Below are positions 1 to 6,066 of a DNA stretch of 35,263 nucleotides, in pieces; the stretch's first letter is position 1; each line of letters starts with the position of its first letter. Source of the stretch: an uncultured Clostridia bacterium (GTDB lineage: Bacteria > Bacillota > Clostridia > Oscillospirales > Acutalibacteraceae); assembly GCA_937916195.1 (NCBI GenBank), contig CALFTO010000022.1, positions 1 through 35,263 on the forward strand, in the 5' to 3' direction. The translations under genes were made by a program, and so were the position numbers. The notes under the pieces are model-generated. The model worked only from the letters and a program-made list of their open reading frames with translations. It was not told where the DNA came from and did not search any database.

Positions 1-1301
1 CAAGAACAAAATGGGGTAAATGTCGTCCTTATCTTAAATGGATGGCTATTCCAATTGCAATTATGACAATTGCTTGCTTCTTACCTGTTTTCCAGGCAAA
101 AGCAACATCATCATTCATTATCATTGCAATTATTTATGTCATTTGGTCAGTTACATACACTGTTGCTGACGTTCCATATTGGGGACTTTCAACATGTATG
201 ACAAACGACACAGTTGTTCGTGGCAATCTTCTCACTGTTACTCGTCTTCTTTGCACACTCGGTGCAGGTATCGTTACTGTTTTTGTTCCGATTATTACAG
301 GTGCAGTTACAAGTAAATATAAGTACACAGAAGATATGATTGACCAGATTATGGTTGACAAGGCTGTTGAAATTGAAAAACTTGTTGCAAACCAAGGCCT
401 TACTGTTGAAGAGGCAGCAAACACATTTGTTAGCACAGTTATTGCAGGTCAAGAAGTTGCAAATGCTGACACACTTAAATGGACATATTTCATTTGTGCT
501 GCAGTTCTTGTTGTTCTTGCTGTTCCAATGTTCTTCTATGGATTTAAGAATACCAAAGAACGCTTCACAGCAGATGATAACCCACCAAGCTTTGGTCACA
601 ACTTAAAGCTTCTCTTTAAGAATAAAGAGCTTCTTCTTATTGTTCTTTCAGGTGTTCTCGGTGGCGCAAGAATGGTTTATACATACACAGGCGGTCTTTA
701 TTTTGCCAAGTATGTTCTTCAAAACGAAGGTCTTTATAGCTTAATTACACTTCTTGTTGTTCCCGGCGGTCTTGTTGCTTCTCTTCTTGTTCCGTGGATG
801 TCCAAGAAGTTCACAAAGAAATGGGCATATATTCTCGTTCATCTCTTTGGTGGTGCGGTAATGGCTGTTATGTATTTCGTTGGCTATGATGAGACTTGGA
901 AGCTTATTGTTGCCGCAATCGGACTTGTTCTTCTCGGTATTCCTCAGGGTGTTAACAACATTATCACTTACGCTATGATTGGTGATACTGTTGACTATCT
1001 TGAATGGAAAACAGGCGAGCGTGGTGAGGGTATCTGCTTTGCTATGCAGACACTTATCAATAAAATCGGTATGGCTGTTGGTGCATTCATCGGTGTTATT
1101 TCATTCGCAGCTGCAGGTATTGACGCTGAAACAGGATATATCTCAGCAGAGGGTGCAAACACTCTTTGGAATATGCTTGTTCTTTCAGGTGTTATCAGTA
1201 TGTTTGCTTGTGCAGTTCCTATGTTCTTCTATACAATTACAGAGAAGAAGCAGGCACAGATGGTTTCAGAAATCGAAGCAAGAAAAGCAAACGCAAAATA
1301 A
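1..1301 (+). CDS. GPH-family sugar:cation symporter (MelB-like), 5' truncated by window edge
   Basis: Integral membrane symporter of the glycoside-pentoside-hexuronide family, which couples sugar uptake to Na+ or H+. The frame is open to the window edge: before the first Met (position 42) it encodes RTKWGKCRPYLKW, which matches the conserved loop between the second and third helices of this family, so the real start lies upstream and roughly the first 60-80 residues are missing. The visible 432 residues hold about nine hydrophobic helices, an acidic loop at about residues 100-130 (counting from position 42) and the central cytoplasmic loop with FKNTKERF. The C-terminal half carries GDTVDYLEWKTGERGEG, another typical GPH segment. 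The substrate cannot be told from sequence; no glycosidase is adjacent within the window, although an alpha-galactosidase lies 28 kb away. A terminator follows directly. Confidence 0.88.
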   Translation, partial: RTKWGKCRPYLKWMAIPIAIMTIACFLPVFQAKATSSFIIIAIIYVIWSVTYTVADVPYWGLSTCMTNDTVVRGNLLTVTRLLCTLGAGIVTVFVPIITGAVTSKYKYTEDMIDQIMVDKAVEIEKLVANQGLTVEEAANTFVSTVIAGQEVANADTLKWTYFICAAVLVVLAVPMFFYGFKNTKERFTADDNPPSFGHNLKLLFKNKELLLIVLSGVLGGARMVYTYTGGLYFAKYVLQNEGLYSLITLLVVPGGLVASLLVPWMSKKFTKKWAYILVHLFGGAVMAVMYFVGYDETWKLIVAAIGLVLLGIPQGVNNIITYAMIGDTVDYLEWKTGERGEGICFAMQTLINKIGMAVGAFIGVISFAAAGIDAETGYISAEGANTLWNMLVLSGVISMFACAVPMFFYTITEKKQAQMVSEIEARKANAK

Positions 1302-1317
1302 TTTATTGGCAAATATG

Positions 1318-1347
1318 GCGGTGGTAGGTGACTATCACCGCTTTTTT
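1318..1347 (+). terminator. Rho-independent terminator after the GPH symporter
   Basis: Nine-base-pair stem (1318-1326 with 1333-1341, one G-U pair), six-base loop, then six T (1342-1347). It ends only 11 bases before the sfsA start codon, so it also occupies the place where the sfsA leader should be. Confidence 0.82.
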
Positions 1348-1358
1348 ATTGGTGAATT

Positions 1359-2033
1359 ATGAAACATGAAAATATAGTAAAAGGTGAGTTTCAAGACCGT
1401 CCCAACCGTTTTATTGCGAATGTTTTAATAAATGGTAAAACGGAAGTCTGCCATGTTAAAAATACGGGCAGATGTAGAGAATTACTCACAAAAGGTGCAA
1501 CGGTTTATCTTCAAAAATCCAATAATCCAAATCGCAAAACAAAATATGATTTGATTGCCGTACAAAAAGGCGAAAAACTTGTCAATATAGATAGTCAGAT
1601 AGTAAACTATGTTGCTCTTGAATATTTGCCTCAGATGTTTGAAAACATAACTTATGTGAAGCCTGAGTGCAAATACGGTAATTCCCGATTTGATATCTAT
1701 GTTGAAACCGAAACAGACAAAATCTTTATTGAGGTTAAGGGTGTAACTCTTGAAAATGACGGCGTGGTACGTTTTCCTGACGCTCCCACAGAGCGAGGCA
1801 TAAAACATCTCAAAGAGCTTCAAAAAGCCGTTACAGAGGGCTATAAGGCCTATGTTTTGTTTGTTGTTCAAATGGATAATGTGCTTTACTTTGAGCCAAA
1901 CCGAATTACACATCCCGAATTCGCAGAAACCTTAAATTTGGCAAGCAAAAACGGAGTTAGTGTGTTAGCCTATCAATGTCATGTTACGTCTGAAAGCATA
2001 ATAATGAAAAATAAAATCCCCGTAAAGATATGA
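1359..2033 (+). CDS. sfsA: SfsA family nuclease (sugar fermentation stimulation protein homologue)
   Basis: 224 residues, the usual SfsA length. The N-terminus MKHENIVKGEFQDRPNRF and the OB-like segment VCHVKNTGRCRELL are family hallmarks. The C-terminal PD-(D/E)XK-like nuclease core is visible as RFDIYVE followed by IFIEVKGVTLE and FPDAPTERGIKHLKEL. E. coli SfsA was named for a sugar-fermentation phenotype and has since been linked to nucleic-acid binding and cleavage; its role in Firmicutes is unclear. The ATG at 1359 is preceded by a weak, close GGTGA. A terminator for the upstream gene sits immediately before the start and I found no clear promoter, so expression may depend on read-through. 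Confidence 0.93.
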   Translation: MKHENIVKGEFQDRPNRFIANVLINGKTEVCHVKNTGRCRELLTKGATVYLQKSNNPNRKTKYDLIAVQKGEKLVNIDSQIVNYVALEYLPQMFENITYVKPECKYGNSRFDIYVETETDKIFIEVKGVTLENDGVVRFPDAPTERGIKHLKELQKAVTEGYKAYVLFVVQMDNVLYFEPNRITHPEFAETLNLASKNGVSVLAYQCHVTSESIIMKNKIPVKI

Positions 2034-2034
2034 A

Positions 2035-2063
2035 AAATCCCTACTGAATTTCAGTAGGGATTT
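2035..2063. terminator. Bidirectional terminator between sfsA and oadB
   Basis: Perfect 13-bp inverted repeat (2035-2047 with 2051-2063) around a three-base loop. A-rich on the left and T-rich on the right, so it can end both the plus-strand sfsA transcript and the minus-strand oad operon. Confidence 0.85.
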
Positions 2064-2087
2064 ACTTATATTATGTGTTTTGTGGCA

Positions 2088-3263
2088 TTAACCAAACTGT
2101 GAAAGTAAGAAACCTGCGGCAACTGCAGAGCCAATAACGCCTGCAACGTTTGGTCCCATTGCGTGCATTAAAAGGAAGTTAGATGGGTTGTATTTTCTGC
2201 CCTCAACCTGTGCAACACGAGCCGCCATAGGAACAGCAGAAACGCCTGCTGAACCGATAAGAGGATTAACTCTGCCTCTTGTAATAACGTTCATAAGCTT
2301 TGCAAAGAGTACACCGCCTGCGGTTGAGAAAGAGAATGCAAGCAAGCCGATACCAATGATAAGAAGTGTTTTGATATCAAGGAATGTCTTGCCTTCAGCA
2401 GTTGCACCAACTGTAACGCCTAAAAGGATTGTTATAATGTTGCAAAGAGTGTTTTGTGCTGTATCTGAAAGTCTGTCTGTAACTCCGCTCTCTTTGAAAA
2501 GGTTACCAAGCATAAGGAATCCAAGAAGAGGAGCAACATCGGGAATAAGAAGAACACAAATTACTGTAACAATAATGGGGAAGATAATCTTTTCAGCTTT
2601 ACTAACCGTACGAAGCTGGTTCATTTTGATTTCTCTTTCCTTTTTAGTTGTAAGAGCTTTCATAATTGGTGGCTGAATAAGAGGAATCAGTGCCATGTAT
2701 GAATATGCCGCAACGGCAATAGGTCCTAAAAGATGTGGAGCAAGCTTTCCTGTAAGGAAAATAGCTGTGGGGCCGTCTGCACCGCCGATAATAGCGATTG
2801 ATGCTGCTTCTTCAGCAGTAAACTGACCTGATGCAATTGCAATAAGGAATGCAACGTAAATACCGAGCTGTGCTGCTGCACCTAAAAGAAGGCTTGAGGG
2901 GTTTGCAAGCAAAGGACCAAAGTCAGTCATTGCGCCGACACCCATAAAGATTAAGCAGGGGAATATACTCGATTTAACACCGAGATATATAAGCCTTAAA
3001 ACACCAGTGTCATACCAATGAGCGCCCTCAACAACCTCGCCCTCATAAGATGACATCATAAGCGGGTCAGCCATGATTGGCGGGTAAATGTTTACCAAAA
3101 GCATACCGAATGCGATGGGGAGCAACAAAAGTGGCTCAAATTTCTTTACAATCGCAAGATAAAGAAGAACAAATGAAACACCAATCATAACCCAATTCTG
3201 CCATTCAAGGTTTGCGAATTGAGACTGGCTCAAAAGTTCAATAAGTGCGTTTATAATTGACAT
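2088..3263 (-). CDS. oadB: Na+-translocating decarboxylase beta subunit (OadB/GcdB/MmdB family)
   Basis: 391 residues and very hydrophobic, with about nine to eleven membrane helices. This subunit decarboxylates carboxybiotin in the membrane and moves Na+ outward. Family motifs visible are GVGAMTDFGPLLANP, AIIGGADGPTAIF (the re-entrant loop with the conserved Asp used for Na+), GNLFKESGVTDRLSDTAQN and MHAMGPNVAGVIGSAVAAG near the C-terminus. A GGAGG ribosome site lies just upstream of the ATG. It is the last gene of the four-gene operon, followed by a strong terminator. Because the alpha subunit is OadA-like, oxaloacetate is the best substrate guess; the beta subunits of glutaconyl-CoA and methylmalonyl-CoA decarboxylases look almost the same. 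Confidence 0.93.
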   Translation of the reverse strand: MSIINALIELLSQSQFANLEWQNWVMIGVSFVLLYLAIVKKFEPLLLLPIAFGMLLVNIYPPIMADPLMMSSYEGEVVEGAHWYDTGVLRLIYLGVKSSIFPCLIFMGVGAMTDFGPLLANPSSLLLGAAAQLGIYVAFLIAIASGQFTAEEAASIAIIGGADGPTAIFLTGKLAPHLLGPIAVAAYSYMALIPLIQPPIMKALTTKKEREIKMNQLRTVSKAEKIIFPIIVTVICVLLIPDVAPLLGFLMLGNLFKESGVTDRLSDTAQNTLCNIITILLGVTVGATAEGKTFLDIKTLLIIGIGLLAFSFSTAGGVLFAKLMNVITRGRVNPLIGSAGVSAVPMAARVAQVEGRKYNPSNFLLMHAMGPNVAGVIGSAVAAGFLLSQFG

Positions 3264-3279
3264 CGAGTATCGCCTCCGA

Positions 3280-3699
3280 TTAGCCGATTACTGCAAGAAC
3301 CTCATCAGTAGCAACTGATGCGCCCTTTGTTGCAATAACCTGCTTAACTGTACCTGCGCAGGGAGCAACGATTTCATTTTCCATTTTCATAGCTTCAAGA
3401 ATGAAAAGAACATCACCCTCGTTTACAGCCTGACCATTTGAAACGTTAACTGAAAGAACTGTACCGGGCATGGGAGCAGTAACCTTTGTGCCGTCGCCAA
3501 CTGCAACAGGTGCGGGTGCTGCTGCAGGTGCAGAAGCAGCCTCAACAACTGCGGGTGCAGGAGCTGCAACAGGAGCAGCAACAACGGGAGCAACTGCTAC
3601 GGGTGTTGCTGAGGGAACAACAGATGTAACCATAGCTTCATTAAGCTCGTTTACTTCAACTTCATAATCATTTCCGTTTAATGTAACAACGTATTTCAT
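3280..3699 (-). CDS. Biotin carboxyl carrier subunit of the decarboxylase
   Basis: 139 residues in three parts: a short N-terminal beta segment (about 1-28), an Ala/Pro/Val-rich flexible linker (about 30-67) and a biotinyl/lipoyl domain (about 70-139). The biotin-accepting lysine is K105 in EAMKMEN, with the usual APMPGTV turn earlier in the domain. It ferries CO2 from OadA to OadB. In many species this domain is fused to the C-terminus of OadA; here OadA ends without one, so this is the missing carrier as a separate gene (compare GcdC and MmdC). An AAGGAG ribosome site precedes the ATG; it lies 17 bases after the upstream gene in the operon. Confidence 0.92.
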   Translation of the reverse strand: MKYVVTLNGNDYEVEVNELNEAMVTSVVPSATPVAVAPVVAAPVAAPAPAVVEAASAPAAAPAPVAVGDGTKVTAPMPGTVLSVNVSNGQAVNEGDVLFILEAMKMENEIVAPCAGTVKQVIATKGASVATDEVLAVIG

Positions 3700-3716
3700 A
3701 TCAAAAATCTCCTTTG

Positions 3717-4193
3717 TTATTCTTCGATAAGTTTGATTGACTTAAATACAAGTCTGTCAAGGGGAATACCGCTCTGGTGGCTTACAATTGCCATAATTGT
3801 TGCGGCGGTTTTGTCGTCTGTCTTATAAAGCTCAACATCATCAACAAGTCTGATTGATGTGAACTGAAGACGCTCAAGCGGAATACCACTTTCGTGGCTT
3901 ACAATTGCCATGATAGATGCGGCACTCTTGAGGTCAGTTTTGTAAAGCTCAACTCCGCCACAATAAGCTACGGGAGTTGCTGTAGGAACAACAGTGGTAG
4001 GAGTAGCAGTAACTGCGGGAGCAGAAACTACCTTGGGCTCTTCTTTAGCTTCTTTTTTATTACCAATACCCTCAACAACTCTTATAACCTTTGAAAGTAA
4101 TACGATAATAACTGCAAGAAGTGCAAGAATAATAAGAACAACTACAAAACCTGTAAGCGAAATGTTAAGAGCGTCTAATATGCTTAATTCCAT
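3717..4193 (-). CDS. OadG-like membrane-anchor subunit with two tandem 39-residue C-terminal repeats
   Basis: 158 residues. One N-terminal membrane helix (about 12-36), a short charged stretch, a Pro/Thr/Ala/Val linker (about 54-77), then two adjacent 39-residue repeats at residues 81-119 and 120-158. Each begins VELYKTD and contains IMAIVSH and SGIPL; 28 of 39 positions are identical by my count. The single N-terminal helix and position between oadA and the biotin gene fit the gamma/delta subunit that holds the complex at the membrane. The repeated domain resembles the short tail domain of delta subunits; its duplication is unusual. The ribosome site AAGGAG overlaps the oadA stop codon, which suggests coupled translation. 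Confidence 0.8.
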   Translation of the reverse strand: MELSILDALNISLTGFVVVLIILALLAVIIVLLSKVIRVVEGIGNKKEAKEEPKVVSAPAVTATPTTVVPTATPVAYCGGVELYKTDLKSAASIMAIVSHESGIPLERLQFTSIRLVDDVELYKTDDKTAATIMAIVSHQSGIPLDRLVFKSIKLIEE

Positions 4194-4206
4194 ATTTCGT
4201 CACTCC

Positions 4207-5589
4207 TTAATCAACCTTTTTGATTGTATATTTGAATGTGTTCTTTTCTTTTTCGGCACGGCTTTCGAGGAACTTTTCAGCTTGTGCGGGGAAAGCAATG
4301 TAAGAGAGCACATCTTCGTCAGATTTAGCAAGGTCGCCAAGCTCTGCCTTTGTGTTTTCGAACATAGGCTCAAGAGTATCAGCAAATCTGCAAGTGAGGG
4401 GAGCTTCGTCGCCGAGAACTTTCTTTTGAAGTTCTGCGTCAATTTCGCCGGGTGCCTTACCATATTCACCCTTGATATATGCCTTGATTTCTTTTGAAAT
4501 GTTCTTGTATCTTTCGCCCACAAGTACATTTGTAACAGCCTGATTACCAACCATCTGGCTGAGAGGAGTAACAAGTGGGGGATAACCCATATCTTTACGA
4601 ACCTGAGGAATTTCTAAAAGAGCTTCTTCCATTCTGTCAAGAGCATTCATATCTTCAAGGTTTGCCATCATATTTGAAAGCATTCCGCCTGGAACCTTAT
4701 AAGTCAATGCGTCTGTATCAGTAACAAGTGCCTTTGGCTTTAAAAGTCCTGATGAAAGGTAACTATCACGAAGTGGCTTGAAGTGGTCGTTTACTTCCTT
4801 TAATGTGTCTCTGTTAAGTCCTGTTTCATAGCCAAGACCTGTAAGAGCATCATATAATGTTTCTGTTGCAGGCTGTGAAGTACCACCTGAGAAGCAAGAT
4901 GTTGCTGTGTCAATAATATCGCAACCTGCTTCAACTGCCTTAAGAATTGTCATATAAGCCATACCTGTTGTGCAGTGAGTGTGAAGAATAACAGGCATTT
5001 CGGGCATTGCATCCTTAATTGCGCCTACAAGGTCTTTTGCTTCAACGGGAGTCATAACGCCTGCCATGTCTTTAATGCAGATTGTAGAACAACCCATTTC
5101 TTTCATTTCTTTACAAAGAGCCACATAGTTTTCGAGTGTGTGAACAGGGCTTGTTGTATAAGAAATAGCACCTGATGCAATTGCACCGTTTTTAATTGTC
5201 TCGTCAACTGCTACCTTGATGTTGCGAACATCGTTAAGAGCGTCGAATATTCTGATAACATCAATACCGTTTTCAATACTCTTCTTAATAAACATTCTAA
5301 CAACATCGTCGGGATAGTGCTTGTAACCTAAAAGGTTCTGACCGCGAAGAAGCATTTGTAACTTCGTGTCAGGGCACTTTTCTTTAATGCGGCGAAGTCT
5401 AACCCATGGGTCTTCGTTAAGATAACGAAGGCAAGAGTCGAAAGTTGCACCGCCCCAGCATTCAAGAGAATAATAACCTGCCGAATTAAGCTTTTCAAGA
5501 ATTGGCTCAAAGTCTGAGAAGGGCATTCTTGTAGCAATAAGTGACTGGTTGGCATCTCTTAATACGGTTTCTGTAAACTGTACTTTCAT
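4207..5589 (-). CDS. oadA: Oxaloacetate decarboxylase alpha subunit (carboxyltransferase)
   Basis: 460 residues from the ATG at 5589, chosen because GGAGG (5599-5603 on this strand) sits nine bases upstream; a longer frame from 5610 would put that site inside the gene. DRE-TIM metal-dependent carboxyltransferase: RDANQS (D12 metal ligand), CIKDMAG (K173, the lysine carbamylated in pyruvate carboxylase relatives) and LHTHCTTG (H203 and H205, metal ligands), followed by the conserved PYC/OADA domain to the C-terminus. There is no biotin domain; the carrier is the separate gene two positions downstream. It transfers the carboxyl group of oxaloacetate to biotin, giving pyruvate. First gene of a four-gene operon. 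A role as a pyruvate carboxylase B subunit is less likely given the beta and anchor subunits. Confidence 0.93.
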   Translation of the reverse strand: MKVQFTETVLRDANQSLIATRMPFSDFEPILEKLNSAGYYSLECWGGATFDSCLRYLNEDPWVRLRRIKEKCPDTKLQMLLRGQNLLGYKHYPDDVVRMFIKKSIENGIDVIRIFDALNDVRNIKVAVDETIKNGAIASGAISYTTSPVHTLENYVALCKEMKEMGCSTICIKDMAGVMTPVEAKDLVGAIKDAMPEMPVILHTHCTTGMAYMTILKAVEAGCDIIDTATSCFSGGTSQPATETLYDALTGLGYETGLNRDTLKEVNDHFKPLRDSYLSSGLLKPKALVTDTDALTYKVPGGMLSNMMANLEDMNALDRMEEALLEIPQVRKDMGYPPLVTPLSQMVGNQAVTNVLVGERYKNISKEIKAYIKGEYGKAPGEIDAELQKKVLGDEAPLTCRFADTLEPMFENTKAELGDLAKSDEDVLSYIAFPAQAEKFLESRAEKEKNTFKYTIKKVD

Positions 5590-5662
5590 TGTTTTTAGCC
5601 TCCAAAACACAATTTAAATTACACATAAATAACAAATTTACCCATTGTAAATTGTTGTGTTA

Positions 5663-5691
5663 ATTATACCTTATAAAATTAGTATTATCAA
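5663..5691 (-). promoter_or_regulatory. Sigma-A-type promoter of the oad operon
   Basis: On the minus strand TTGATA (5686-5691), a 17-base spacer and a perfect TATAAT (5663-5668). It would give a 5' leader of about 65-70 bases before oadA. Confidence 0.85.
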
Positions 5692-5727
5692 TAGAAAAGA
5701 AATAATAAAAAATTTTTTGGCGGAATA

Positions 5728-6036
5728 ACAAAAAAAGACACCGAAAATGCGCTCTCGTTTTAGGGATTTTATAGGTTTTAAGTCGATACTTTCCGTTAAT
5801 ACTTCACGAAAAAACCTCTCAAGGCGTCAGCCTTGAGAGGTTTTTGTCATTTTGTCTGAACGAAAATTATCTGACTTAAAACTGCTAGCACCTTAAATCT
5901 TATTAGTTTGGATGCAGAACGAGACATAAATGCGAAGGAATACTTTGGTATTTCAAGCATTTTAACAAAGTTCTGCGCCAAAATAATTGATTTAAGGCTA
6001 TAAAATCCCTGAAATGAGAGCGCTATCTTTTTTTGT
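5728..6036. repeat. Palindromic three-way-junction element (MITE-like element or structured RNA)
   Basis: No gene is evident here. The region is built from nested inverted repeats. The outer stem pairs 5749-5774 with 5998-6023 (24 of 26 exact, the two others G-U compatible on the plus-strand RNA). Stem 2 pairs 5775-5784 with 5873-5882 (10/10) and starts directly after the outer stem. Stem 3 pairs 5891-5899 with 5989-5997 (9/9) and ends directly before it. Stem 2 encloses a 16-bp GTCA-loop hairpin (5810-5845). Stem 3 encloses a second arm (5914-5920 with 5970-5976; 5928-5933 with 5957-5962). The only unpaired junction is TGCTAGCA, itself a palindrome. ACAAAAAAAGA at 5728-5738 matches its complement at 6026-6036, so the inverted ends extend to 309 bp. 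On the plus strand the outer stem is followed by seven T, like a terminator. Confidence 0.8.
5810..5845. terminator. Bidirectional intrinsic terminator hairpin inside the three-way-junction element
   Basis: Perfect 16-bp stem (5810-5825 with 5830-5845) with a GTCA loop, A-tract on the left and T-tract on the right. On the minus strand it lies about 220 bases past the stop of the glycosidase gene and before the oad promoter, so it would insulate oadA from upstream transcription. Confidence 0.75.
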
Positions 6037-6066
6037 CAATTTATTAACATTCTTTTTGTTAGTTTT

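Noticed and set aside
3470..3667. Ala/Gly/Thr-rich plus-strand frame opposite the biotin carrier
   Set aside because: Mirror image of the Ala/Pro linker of the real gene; codon shadow with no ribosome site.
3720..3953. Repeat as a CRISPR or other DNA repeat
   Set aside because: The two units are adjacent, coding, in frame and differ by conservative changes; it is a protein domain duplication.
5749..6023. T-box or known riboswitch upstream of the oad operon
   Set aside because: The oad promoter at 5663-5691 lies downstream of the element on the minus strand, so the element is not part of the oad leader.
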